A DNA stretch of 64,000 bases from Corallococcus sp. AS-1-6 (GCF_020037015.1 NZ_JAIQDE010000016.1:1-64000); one strand, 5' to 3'; numbered from the stretch's first letter, positions 38,333-46,470 are shown. Notes: generated from the letters alone by a model not told the origin. Numbers and translations are program-made.

Positions 38333-39484
38333 ATGCGTTCGAGGCCGGGAGCACTGCAGGTGGGCTCTTTCCGGGGGGTGCCCATCCGGGTCCATGTCTC
38401 CCTGTTGATAGCGCTGCCCATCCTGGCGCTGTCGTTCGGCGGGGCGCTCCAGCAGGCGGCGGAGACGGCGGACGTGCCGCCGGGCGCGCTGGGCGGGCAC
38501 CCGTGGGCGTGGGGGCTGGCGGTGGCGGTGGGGCTGTTCGTGTCGGTGCTGCTGCACGAGATGGCGCACACCCTCTATGCGCTGCGGCATGGCGGCGAGG
38601 TGCACGGCATCACGCTGATGATTGTCGGAGGCGTGTCGGAGCTGGCGGAGGTGCCCAAGCGCCCCCGGGACGAGGCGGTGATGGCGCTGGTGGGGCCGCT
38701 GACGAGCCTGGGGCTGGCGGCGTTCCTGGGCGCGCTGACGTGGGTGATGCACGGCCTGGGGCTGTTCCAGGTGCAGTTCGCGCTCTTCACGCTGGCGATG
38801 CTCAACGCGGTGCTGGGGGGCTTCAACCTGTTGCCGGCGTTCCCCATGGACGGGGGGCGCATCGTGCGCGCGGCGCTGACGCCGAGGTTGGGGATGGTGC
38901 GGGCGACGAAGGTGGCGGCGGGGCTGGGGCGGGTGTTCGCGGTGCTGTTCGGCGTTTGGGGGCTGGCGACGCTGAACCCGTTCACGCTGGTGGTGGCGTT
39001 CTTCGTGTTGATGGGGGCGGAGGGGGAGTCGCGGCAGGTGCGGATGAAGGCGCTGCTGGAGCGCGTGAAGGTGGAGGCGCTGATGACGCCCCGGATGGTG
39101 GGCGTGGACCTGGACCTGTCCATGCAGGACGCGCACTGGGCGATGCGGCACGAGCACGTGAACGCGTTGCCGGTGACGAGCGCGGGGCGGCCGGTGGGGC
39201 GGGTGACGTGGGCGGCGGTGCAGGCGGTGCCGGAGGCGCAGCGCGCGGGCTACGTGGTGCGCGATGCGATGGAGGACGGGGTGGTGGCGGACCTGCGCGA
39301 GGACGGGTGGACGGCGCTGCGCAGGATGGCGGAGGCGCGCGTGCCCATGGCGTCGGTGGTGGATGAAGAGGGATTGCTCGCGGGGACGCTGGACTGGAAT
39401 GACATCCAGCGGGGGCTGGCGCGCGAGGAGGAGGCGGAGAAGAACCGGTCCCGGACGGGGTGGCCCCGGGAGCGGACGGCGTAG
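38333..39484 (+). CDS. M50 site-2-protease-like metalloprotease with CBS domains
   Basis: Intramembrane zinc protease of 383 residues. The zinc motif LLHEMAHTL (HExxH) lies in an early TM helix, and the third ligand is in [17 protein letters not shown] (LxPxxPMDGG). About six TM segments are present. A C-terminal cytosolic part from residue 240 contains two CBS-like modules ([35 protein letters not shown]). This matches the S2P family with regulatory CBS domains, which binds nucleotides. ATG 38333 has GGGAGG six bases upstream. Its last 35 bp are duplicated at 43041-43075. Confidence 0.9.
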   Translation: MRSRPGALQVGSFRGVPIRVHVSLLIALPILALSFGGALQQAAETADVPPGALGGHPWAWGLAVAVGLFVSVLLHEMAHTLYALRHGGEVHGITLMIVGGVSELAEVPKRPRDEAVMALVGPLTSLGLAAFLGALTWVMHGLGLFQVQFALFTLAMLNAVLGGFNLLPAFPMDGGRIVRAALTPRLGMVRATKVAAGLGRVFAVLFGVWGLATLNPFTLVVAFFVLMGAEGESRQVRMKALLERVKVEALMTPRMVGVDLDLSMQDAHWAMRHEHVNALPVTSAGRPVGRVTWAAVQAVPEAQRAGYVVRDAMEDGVVADLREDGWTALRRMAEARVPMASVVDEEGLLAGTLDWNDIQRGLAREEEAEKNRSRTGWPRERTA

Positions 39485-39485
39485 G
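39451..39485 (+). repeat. Direct repeat DR1-left (3' end of the M50 gene)
   Basis: 35 bp that encode the last residues of the M50 protease (GWPRERTA) and its stop codon. They recur at 43041-43075 with one mismatch, and partial homology continues a few bases upstream with a one-base indel. Confidence 0.85.
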
Positions 39486-39523
39486 TTGGATGGGAGGCAT
39501 CCACCCTGGTAAGTGGGGGTGCC

Positions 39524-40453
39524 ATGTCCTCTTCGCTGTCGCTCAAGTGCGGCCTGCTGCTCGGCTTGTTGGCGTTTCCGGCGTTGGCCCGAGAGCTTGA
39601 AGAAAAGCTCAGGATCCGGACGCTCCAGGTTCCGGCCCATCCCGGGCAGGAAGCGCCGTCCATCTACGTCTCCGCGCAGGTGGCGAGCGTGCTGCGCTTC
39701 GAGCAGGACGTCGTGCCCGCGAAGACACGGCTTCTGGCCTGGGAGGGGCGGTTCGAACCGCTGCTCGTTGGAAGCAAGAAGGTGGTGGTCGAGCCGCTGC
39801 GCGACCTGGATGAGGGCGAAGCGTTGCCTCTCCTTGTGACGCTGGTGGATGGGACGGAGTTGACGTTCCTCGTGAGGCCGAAGCGTCGAGAGGACTGGGG
39901 GTGGATCGACTACCAGGTCAATGTGTTCAAGGACCGTGGCAGCTACAACGCGGTGCTTTCAGGGCTGTATGACGCGCTCAACAGAGAGCGTGAGCTGCGT
40001 GAGGAGAACGAGCGGTTCAAGAAGGAGGAGAACTCCATCGACCATGCCTACGCGACGCTTCTCTCCAACGGAGAGGTGGAGAAGACGCCGTTCCGGCGCA
40101 AGCGGGTCTTCCGCTTGAGGCACGAGGACATGGACATGGTGGTCGAGCTCTTCAAGGGCCCCGGCAAGGCAGCCGCCGTGGTGACGTTGCGGAACACCGT
40201 CCTCCAGGAGCCGTGGCGGTTCGAAGCGGCCTCCGTGACCCGTGAACTCTCTCCCACGGAGCGCCCGTTCGCGTTGCGCATGGAGCGGCCAGTCATCGTC
40301 CCTGGCCAGTCAGGGAGGATCGCCGTCGTCGTGGACAGGAGTTCCTTCGAAGTGGAGGGTGGTCAGTTGGCGGATCTGGCCCTTCAAATCTTCCGTGGGG
40401 ATGGGCTCCTCCAGGTCGCCGTGGCGATGGAACATGCACTCGTTCGGCAGTAG
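39524..40453 (+). CDS. DUF2381 (TIGR02268) secreted myxobacterial protein
   Basis: A 309-residue protein with a signal peptide ending in PALA. It fits the DUF2381 family, which is expanded in Myxococcaceae: QVPAHPGQEAPSIYVSAQVASV near the start, LAWEGRFEPLLVG, and a Glu/Arg-rich coiled-coil (NRERELREENERFKKEE) in the middle. Function unknown. These genes often stand beside lipoprotein or kinase genes; here a small lipoprotein follows after 13 bp. First gene after the M50 protease and within the bracketed block. Confidence 0.8.
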   Translation: MSSSLSLKCGLLLGLLAFPALARELEEKLRIRTLQVPAHPGQEAPSIYVSAQVASVLRFEQDVVPAKTRLLAWEGRFEPLLVGSKKVVVEPLRDLDEGEALPLLVTLVDGTELTFLVRPKRREDWGWIDYQVNVFKDRGSYNAVLSGLYDALNRERELREENERFKKEENSIDHAYATLLSNGEVEKTPFRRKRVFRLRHEDMDMVVELFKGPGKAAAVVTLRNTVLQEPWRFEAASVTRELSPTERPFALRMERPVIVPGQSGRIAVVVDRSSFEVEGGQLADLALQIFRGDGLLQVAVAMEHALVRQ

Positions 40454-40466
40454 AAAAGTCGCCCAC

Positions 40467-40955
40467 ATGCCCACGACACAGGCCCTGCTGCTCGGCACCT
40501 TCGTCCTGCTTGCTGCGTCTTCTGGATGTACGAGCAGCGGGGTGTTGCTGCGCCCCGATGGAACTCCCGGTCCGCAGGAGTGCTCGGAGGAAGCCAGGCG
40601 GACGATGCGTGCCTTGAAGTTGCGTGTGGGGGACGCGCAGTTGGTGGAGCTGGACGCGAACCAGATTGGCTCACGGCGTCCCACGCTCTACGACGGCCCG
40701 ATTGAAAGCATCTTGGAGGATGACTTCGGCACGCTGGAGGCAACGACCCGTTTGTATGGGCAGGTCTGGACGAGCGGTCCGCAGGTCGTCATCCGGTACT
40801 ACGAAGCCCATCCTCCGGACAGTGAGAAGTTCCCCATCTGCGCCGTGGCCCGGCTCAGCCAGGACCAGATGCGGAAGAGCCCGGACTCGAAGCCTGGGAC
40901 AGCCATCCTCGAAGGCTCCACCGCGGCGGCCTACGTCGTGGATGCGTTCCGGTAG
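40467..40955 (+). CDS. Small lipoprotein, unknown
   Basis: A 162-residue product with lipobox SSGC (Cys20), then a globular domain (VGDAQLVELDANQIGSRRP, RLYGQVWTSGPQVVIRYYE). It has only two further Cys. No family recognised. It follows the DUF2381 gene by 13 bp, so the pair is likely co-transcribed and exported together. The ribosome-binding site at the ATG is weak, which also points to coupling. Confidence 0.65.
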   Translation: MPTTQALLLGTFVLLAASSGCTSSGVLLRPDGTPGPQECSEEARRTMRALKLRVGDAQLVELDANQIGSRRPTLYDGPIESILEDDFGTLEATTRLYGQVWTSGPQVVIRYYEAHPPDSEKFPICAVARLSQDQMRKSPDSKPGTAILEGSTAAAYVVDAFR

Positions 40956-41028
40956 CGGACGGCGCGCTCCGAGGGAATAGGTCCGCGCTGGCTGTGTCGA
41001 GATGGGTGTTTCCCACAAGGAAGCCCCA

Positions 41029-41530
41029 TGAAGAGTGCTGGTTGGAAGGATGTTGGCGTCGACGCCAGCGAGGACATCGGCAACCAGAGTTCAAGCCGGG
41101 CCACGTGGCTTTGCTTCTTGCTCAGCCCAAGCGCATCAGGCAGTTCGAGTTCCACTTGAAGCGCCCCATGAAGGTCGTGCAACTGGAGTACCAGTGCCAC
41201 CTGCAGGGTCTGGGTAATTCGGGGTGGCTGCCCGAGGGCACGCCGCTCGGAACGCAGGGCGAGTCACGGCGCCTGGAGTCCTTCGTCGGCATCCGGCTGC
41301 GCGGCGAGGAGGCCCCTGTGCAAGGTGCGCTACTTGTGCAAAGTGAACGGCATAGCGTGTCCCATGGGCCCGCTCTCGGACGAAGCGATGTTCGGCACGA
41401 AGGGGGAGAGCCACAAGCTGTTGGGCATGCAGGTGGAGTTGGTGCGTAAGGAGCGACTGGATTGCTTCGGGAATACGACGGTTCGCCCTGGGGAAATCCC
41501 GGAGCGGGCCGTTGTCATTTCAGTTCACCT
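41029..41530 (+). pseudogene. Frameshifted ChW-repeat (hydrophobic W) protein gene
   Basis: Traces of three ChW-like repeats (PF07538) lie in different frames. The first begins at ATG 41029 (SAGWKDVGVDASEDIGN). A second, in another frame, reads VQLEYQCHLQGLGNSGW then GTQGESRRLESFVGIRL. A third, shifted again near 41305-41320, reads LCKVNGIACPMGPLSDEAM then FGTKGESHKLLGMQVEL. At least two frameshifts are needed to join them, and no signal peptide is left. A related fragment lies at 42915-43023. ChW domains are typical of secreted, surface-associated proteins. Confidence 0.6.
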
Positions 41531-41537
41531 TCGGCCT

Positions 41538-41605
41538 CGACCAGTTCATCTGGAGTCGGTGCGCGCAGTCGGGGCGCTGTCCATCCGCTCGGCCATGCTA
41601 GTGCT
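41538..41605 (-). repeat. DR2 copy A: degraded 3'-end fragment of the 45002-46381 gene family
   Basis: About 68 bp that align with 45024-45091, the 3' end of the minus-strand hypothetical gene. The shared cores are ccagttcatctgga, cggtgcgcgc and ggggcgctgtcca. Copy B (44135-44180) shares the first part of the same sequence. No protein is likely encoded. Confidence 0.6.
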
Positions 41606-41696
41606 ATCATTTGGTGCGCAAAGTGGGCGTTGGTGGCCGGTTTGAGCTGGGAGAGAGGGATGCTCTACTAGAGGCTTCACGAAGCCGGAGGAGTTT

Positions 41697-42879
41697 GTGG
41701 CTAAGAGGATGACTGGAGTCAAAAGGGCAAGGGTTCACTGGGAGCGGCCCGCCGTTTTTGTTTTTGGTGTCGCCATGTGTTTTCTCTTGGCGTATGCGGC
41801 GTTTCAGGATGCTCCGCTTGATCCACAGGATGGACGCTTTTTTTATCTTTCGGGTCCTGTCTGCGCTTTCGGCTGCTGGGATTGCTAGTTGTATCCCGGG
41901 GTTTCTCAATGTTCGAGTCGGGAGGGTTGTTAGGGCAGGAGGAGCACTTGCCGTGTTTGCTTTGGTTTATATGTACAATCCGCCCCTGATTGTTAGGCAG
42001 GTGGTTAGGGGGGAGGAGAATGCAAAACGTTCCGATGCTTATGGCGTGAGTGGTGGGAATGCTTATGCGGATTCATATGAGAGGCAGTTTCGGCGGGATG
42101 AGTTGCGTGGGAGCTTCGGGCCAGTAGACCCGATAGGTCGGAGTGGCGTTGGAAGAGAAGGGCGATATTTGAGTGATGAGGGAGTTCGAAATGACGCTGA
42201 AGATGAGGGGGGCTCAGGCTCAACATCGATCGGTTCCTTGAGCAGTGAGGATGTGGTGTCGACTCCGGTTGATGGGGCGGGCGAATGGGACGGAGAGGAT
42301 TATCTTGTTGCGTCAGCGATTTCATCTGTTGCGAGGATGTATTTCCCGCCTGGATGCCCAGATGGAATTTCTCTCGCTAAGGCTGCCAGTATGGGAAAGC
42401 CCCCTGAGCCGGAAGGAACAAGGGTGCTAGCTAATTTCCAAGTAAACTTTCGAAAGGGGGCTTGGGCAAGTGGTGGGTATTGCCCGGCGCTGATTCCAGT
42501 TGATGATGAGACTGAGATGCTGGTTCATGCCGAGGCTCGCTGTTCCACTGCGCCACTTGTAGTGGGGGATCAATATCCGGTTTATGCGCCTGCGTGGATG
42601 TTGTCTCAGAGCTTGAGTGTTTCGGTTTTTGGAGGGAAGGGAAGGGGGTTCTTTGGGTTGCTTTCCATTCCTTGTGATGGCGCTGTCCACTGGCAGGAGT
42701 GGGAGTTGGATAGGGAGAAGGTGTCTGCTTTTGTTGGTGACCTTGTGGATGGGGGGGCTCGAAGTGGTAGGATTTTTGTTGGGGCGAGTGCTAGCCATGT
42801 AGGGATGGTTCCTTTGTGGAGGGCGTACGTGACAGTGTCTTGGCGCCGGGCTAGTGGGGGAGGCTGGAGTGGGCGTTGA
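41697..42879 (+). pseudogene. Two-TM membrane protein gene, broken or slipped at a T7 run
   Basis: The gene starts at GTG 41697 with a strong GGAGGAG ribosome-binding site. The first 47 codons (VHWERPAVFVFGVAMCFLLA) give TM1 and reach a run of seven T at 41838-41844. The frame then closes after about 16 codons. Reading on in the +1 frame from 41839 gives FRVLSALSAAGIASCIPGFL and RAGGALAVFALVYMYNPP, which completes a TM hairpin typical of a recurrent bacterial membrane module. A soluble domain of about 280 residues follows to 42879 (393 residues in all). One T fewer, by polymerase slippage or sequencing error, restores it. G+C is near 50-55%, well below the window average. Confidence 0.65.
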
Positions 42880-42914
42880 CGTTTTTGTGGCAATGCTTGG
42901 GCGCGGCTTTTGGA

Positions 42915-43023
42915 TTTTGTGTCGAGTGGTGCAAGGTGGATGCATGGCGCGGCCTATGTATCCACTCACGGATACTGTGACGTGCGGCACTGCGGGCGAG
43001 AGCAGCAAGCTGTTGGGCATGTA
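42915..43023 (+). pseudogene. Second ChW-repeat gene fragment
   Basis: One frame reads MARPMYPLTDTVTCG then TAGESSKLLGM before a stop. It matches the third repeat of the pseudogene at 41029-41530 (ACPMGPLSDEAMFG, TKGESHKLLGM) at well over half the positions. No start or remaining gene surrounds it. It ends just before the copied M50 3' end. Confidence 0.55.
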
Positions 43024-43040
43024 GGCGGAGTGTCAGCGGT

Positions 43041-43075
43041 CCGGACGGGGTGGCCCCGGGCGCGGACGGCGTAGG
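43041..43075 (+). repeat. Direct repeat DR1-right (copy of the M50 3' end)
   Basis: Second copy of 39451-39485, 34 of 35 bases identical, including the stop codon. The rest of the M50 gene is absent here. The next gene starts 26 bp further on. Confidence 0.85.
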
Positions 43076-43100
43076 GGGCGTTCCGGTAACCTGGGCGCCC

Positions 43101-44132
43101 ATGAAGGACGCGTACATCGTTCTGGATTACTCGGCGCTGGAGACCCAGCTCTCCAGTGTCATGACGCCCCACCTGAAGGGGTACGTGACGGCGAAGGCCC
43201 GGGCCGCCCATGGAACCAAGTACTTCAACGCGTACAGGGCCACGGAGGCGGTGGGCTTCGTCTGTGACATGCGGCAGCCCCTCAAGGCGCTCCACGATGC
43301 CGTCCAGTTCATCAAGGGGCGGCTTTCGAACTTCCGCACCAGCCACGTGAAGATCCTCATCGCGGGCCACGGTCAGTTCAACGAGAACCGCGGCATCGTC
43401 CAGGGCGGCGCGAGCGGCACGGTGCTTGGCGTGGCGAACGAGCACATCGCCGAGCACATCCAGCGCATCACCTCCGCCCTCCAGGGACAGTGGATCCAAT
43501 GGTCCCTCTCCCTGTGCGTCTGCTTCGCCGCGAGGCCCAAGACCGACTACGCCGACCGCGTCACCGGGGACAGCGACGTCGGGGACAGCATGGCCGGGCA
43601 GTTGGCCCGGCTGCTGCGCAAGAAGCTCCCGGACTTCACCCTCAAGGCGAACTTCACCCCGGTCAGCATCGGGGACTCCGGGCACCTGAAGGCCAACCTG
43701 GAGCAGAGCCAGTTGCGCAAGTTCAGGCTCAGGCAGGCGGAGGAGCTGGCACGCAACCGGTACGCCCGCGGCTACGCGTTCTGGAGCAACCTGGACTCGA
43801 CGGAGCCGATGCCGCTCTGGAGCATCTGCTTCACCAGCGTGTATGCGGCGAAGGAGGATGAGGTCTCGGACGAGAACGTGACCTCCGCCGAGTTCCAGGA
43901 GTCCTTCCGCCAGGAGTTCCTGCAACTGGCGGAGGTCATGGCCGCGACGGAGCCGGACTTCGCGGAGTCGCTGGAGCGCAACACCGACGCGCTGGGCGAC
44001 ATCCTGAACTACCGCCTGGTGGACCTGCGGGTGCAGGCGCACCAGTCCAGCAGCATCGAGAAGGCGAACAAGGTGGTGTGGACGTGCACCAAGGGCCAGC
44101 TCTCCCACACGGTCATGATCCGCGAGTCGTAG
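43101..44132 (+). CDS. Hypothetical protein with a caspase/C80-like His-Gly...Cys pattern
   Basis: A 343-residue cytoplasmic protein with no family that I can name. The N-terminal half alternates strands and helices. KILIAGHGQFNENRGIVQGG (His90-Gly91) is followed about 45 residues later by WSLSLCVCFAARP (Cys139, Cys141). This spacing and the strand-HG-loop, strand-C layout resemble clan CD peptidases (caspase, C80). The C-terminal 170 residues are helical and charged. Codon use is normal for the host, unlike the preceding frameshifted gene. Starts just after the copied M50 end and stops 2 bp before the copied 3' end of the next resident gene. Confidence 0.6.
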   Translation: MKDAYIVLDYSALETQLSSVMTPHLKGYVTAKARAAHGTKYFNAYRATEAVGFVCDMRQPLKALHDAVQFIKGRLSNFRTSHVKILIAGHGQFNENRGIVQGGASGTVLGVANEHIAEHIQRITSALQGQWIQWSLSLCVCFAARPKTDYADRVTGDSDVGDSMAGQLARLLRKKLPDFTLKANFTPVSIGDSGHLKANLEQSQLRKFRLRQAEELARNRYARGYAFWSNLDSTEPMPLWSICFTSVYAAKEDEVSDENVTSAEFQESFRQEFLQLAEVMAATEPDFAESLERNTDALGDILNYRLVDLRVQAHQSSSIEKANKVVWTCTKGQLSHTVMIRES

Positions 44133-44134
44133 GG

Positions 44135-44180
44135 TTCAGTTCTTCTCCGGCAGAGCCCCGTTCATCTGGAAGCGGTGCGC
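44135..44180 (-). repeat. DR2 copy B: copied 3' end of the hypothetical gene at 45002
   Basis: 46 bp aligned with 45001-45046, 43 identical. On the minus strand it reads the same final residues (AHRFQMN...LPEKN) as the gene at 45002-46381, in another frame from the DUF5953-like gene whose stop lies inside it. Confidence 0.85.
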
Positions 44181-44929
44181 CCGCCGATTGCCGGGAAGCG
44201 CTCATAGGTTCGCAGGAGCGTTTCGAGATGGGTGGGGTCGTCGAGATCGAGTGGCTGCTCGGTGAGTCGCACAATCCATCCACCCGTCGCGGTGCGCCGG
44301 GCTCGTGACAGCAGCTCCGCGTCGCGTGCCGGGTCAGGGAACCCGATGTGGCGCGCGGTAGCGGCCGACCAGTAGTTCAGCCAGCCCAGGCGATGTGGAC
44401 ACTCGGGCGAGGGGATTTCCCTTGCGAGCTTGAGTGCCGGCAGCCCGCGAGGCGGAGGCTTCGGATTCGCTGCCTGATTCTTGGTCTGACGCGCGATCTC
44501 CACGACTGCGGGAAAAGGCGTCGCGTGACCCCAGAACGCGCGGGCGCCTTCCGCGATGCCTTCCAGCAGATCTCCTGCCGCCGTGAGGTGGACGGCATTC
44601 ATCGGCATCTCCGCGTGGACGTCGAACAACGGTTGGCCTCCCGGCCCGGAATCCGCTGAGATCTCCAGTCCGTAGACCGTCACGAGTTCACTGTCATCGG
44701 GGCCATTGCAGATGAGAGTGAACCCCGGCCCATCCGGCCTGCCACCGAGGACCCACGCGTCCCGTTGGGGCAGGGGGTATGGGTTCCCTTCGGGGGAGAT
44801 CGCCCAGTCCAAGCGCAGGCCGGGGAGCGCGCGCTCCATGCCGTGGACGACGGCAAGAGGGCGGCTGTCATTGCCTACGAGCGCGGGCGCGTAGGCCGTC
44901 ATGACCAGGTCATTCCGCCGCATCGCCAT
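44162..44929 (-). CDS. DUF5953-like protein, possible immunity-associated
   Basis: Cytoplasmic protein of about 255 residues from ATG 44929. The frame is open to GTG 44995 (277 aa), but that start has no good ribosome-binding site. Conserved-looking segments include MTAYAPALVGNDSRPLAVVHG, GARAFWGHATPFP, RGLPALKL and HRLGWLNYWSAATARHIGFP. From memory this matches DUF5953, a myxobacterial family often found near Imm52-type immunity genes; a profile search is needed to confirm it. The last codons come from the duplicated 3' end of the neighbour, so its C-terminus was probably recut on insertion. Confidence 0.65.
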   Translation of the reverse strand: MAMRRNDLVMTAYAPALVGNDSRPLAVVHGMERALPGLRLDWAISPEGNPYPLPQRDAWVLGGRPDGPGFTLICNGPDDSELVTVYGLEISADSGPGGQPLFDVHAEMPMNAVHLTAAGDLLEGIAEGARAFWGHATPFPAVVEIARQTKNQAANPKPPPRGLPALKLAREIPSPECPHRLGWLNYWSAATARHIGFPDPARDAELLSRARRTATGGWIVRLTEQPLDLDDPTHLETLLRTYERFPAIGGRTASR

Positions 44930-45000
44930 CCCTGCAACACATGCACGAGCGAGGTTGCGCTCGCGCAGTAACCCCATCACCTGCTGAACAGTCACCTTCC

Positions 45001-45046
45001 TTCAGTTCTTCTCCGGCAGAGACCAGTTCATCTGGAACCGGTGCGC
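45001..45046 (-). repeat. DR2 copy C: native 3' end of the hypothetical gene
   Basis: Parent copy of the 46-bp repeat, forming the stop codon and last residues (GAHRFQMNWSLPEKN) of the 45002-46381 gene. Copies B and A lie 866 bp and about 3.5 kb to the left, in the same orientation. Confidence 0.85.
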
Positions 45047-46381
45047 GCCGTTGGGGGCGCTGTCCAGCCAGCCGGTGATGCTGTCGCTCTTCGCGAGCAG
45101 GGGGCCCAGCTCCGTGCTCGCTCCGAAGAACGCGGCCAGGCGCTCGTCGCCCATCACGTCCATCAGCGACACCTGGGACAGGCCCCTGGCCAGCTTCTTT
45201 GGATCCAACGTGAACTCCACCGCGCGCTTCAGCGGCCCGCCCTTCTCCGGCAGCGCCGCGAGCATCGCCTGCGTCACCGTGGAGTCGTTGCCGAACACCA
45301 ACTGCTTGCCCTTGAGCCGCACGTAGACGCTGCCGCCCTTCGCCTCCATCGCGTAGCCGTCCTCCAGCGCCTTCGCTCCCGGGAACTTCGCCAGCGGCGC
45401 CAACGCCGCCTTCACCGCCGCCGCGTCCGTCACCTCCGCCGCCAGCGCCTGCTTCGCCGCGAAGAAGCGCACCTCCGGCTTGCGCAGCGACCCCCGCACC
45501 GCCACCGAGTCCACCCCGAACAACACCTGCCCCGTCAGTTGCTTCGCCAGCGCGTCCGTCACCGCCTTCACGTCCGCCGCCGGGCACGCGGGACACACCG
45601 TCCGCACCGCGTCCGCCACCGACTCCACCGCCTGCGCGACGCCCGTCGGCGCCACCTGCGCCCTTGCGAAGAGCAGGCCCGCGGGGGCCATGGCGCCGTA
45701 GGGACTCGTGCCCCTGGCCAGGAAGGGCGGCAGGGGCAGCTTCGCCGCCGTGCCCTCCACCTTCAGCCCCGTCGCCGTGCCGTCCAGCGCCAGCACGCCG
45801 TCCTTCGTGGACACGAACAGCACCCCCGGCACCGTGGCCATCCTCGCGTCCGAGGCCGGCGCCTTCTGCGCCACCAGCTTCGCGGCCTCCTTGCGGAGCG
45901 CGTCGTCTGAATCCGTGCTCAGGAAGGCGCAGGCCTCCTGGCCCTTGATGACGTAGCCCCCGAAGCCGCCCGTGGCGCTGGGGGCTCGCAGCGTCGTCAC
46001 GCCCTTCACCGTGCCCGCCTTCACGTCGCCGTTGCGCGCGAGCACGTTCGCCGTCGCTTCCTGGAACACCTTCGCGTCCTTCACCCGCGTGCACGCGATG
46101 CGGCCGTCCTGCCGCATGGACACCGTCAGCGGCCCCGTCACGTCGATGCCCTGTGCCTCCATCAACTCCGGCTTCCCCAGGTCGAGCTGGAGGATGGGGT
46201 GCAGCTCGCCGCGCCAGGCCTCCGGGTTCAGCATCTGCGAGGACGCCCCGGCCCGCGTCAGGAACGCGTTCAACCCCTGGAGCTTGTCCAACTGCGGAGC
46301 GTGGAGGACCGTCACCGTGGAGGCGGCGACGCGAGGCGCGGGTGCGGCCGCCAGCGTGGCGGCGAGTGCGAGGGCGAGCAT
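45002..46381 (-). CDS. Secreted Ala-rich hypothetical protein
   Basis: A 459-residue protein with a short signal peptide (LALALAATLAAAPAP). It has two similar halves by length but no domain that I recognise; DUF3352-like proteins have comparable composition. A Cys pair CPACP lies near residue 270. Other visible segments are MRQDGRIACTRVKD, GKQLVFGNDSTVTQAML and FTLDPKKLARGLSQV. It is upstream of the DUF5953-like gene on the same strand. Its 3' end supplied the repeats that bracket that gene, so it was the resident at the insertion point. Confidence 0.7.
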   Translation of the reverse strand: MLALALAATLAAAPAPRVAASTVTVLHAPQLDKLQGLNAFLTRAGASSQMLNPEAWRGELHPILQLDLGKPELMEAQGIDVTGPLTVSMRQDGRIACTRVKDAKVFQEATANVLARNGDVKAGTVKGVTTLRAPSATGGFGGYVIKGQEACAFLSTDSDDALRKEAAKLVAQKAPASDARMATVPGVLFVSTKDGVLALDGTATGLKVEGTAAKLPLPPFLARGTSPYGAMAPAGLLFARAQVAPTGVAQAVESVADAVRTVCPACPAADVKAVTDALAKQLTGQVLFGVDSVAVRGSLRKPEVRFFAAKQALAAEVTDAAAVKAALAPLAKFPGAKALEDGYAMEAKGGSVYVRLKGKQLVFGNDSTVTQAMLAALPEKGGPLKRAVEFTLDPKKLARGLSQVSLMDVMGDERLAAFFGASTELGPLLAKSDSITGWLDSAPNGAHRFQMNWSLPEKN

Positions 46382-46470
46382 GCCCCCACCTGAAAGCGCC
46401 CCACCGCCCCTGTCAAGGCACTCCCACCGGGGACGCCCACCACCAACGTCCGCGCGGCGCCCCGCCTGCC

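Larger units (their letters stand above)
39486..43075. mobile_element. Accessory block bracketed by copies of the M50 3' end
   Basis: 3.6 kb between the M50 stop codon and the second copy of its last 35 bp. It holds a DUF2381 gene, a small lipoprotein gene, a decayed ChW-repeat gene, an A+T-richer frameshifted membrane-protein gene and a second ChW fragment. No integrase or transposase is present. The layout suits insertion of a circular or duplicated segment at the 3' end of the protease gene, so the mobile nature is inferred. Confidence 0.5.

Noticed and set aside
41641-41672. A sigma-70 promoter (TTGAGC...TACTAG) before the frameshifted gene
   Set aside because: The -10 match is weak and the 18-bp spacing is not decisive; left out of the features.
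44930-44995. GTG 44995 as the start of the DUF5953-like gene
   Set aside because: The ribosome-binding site is only two bases from the codon and the conserved segment begins later, so an internal ATG is preferred.
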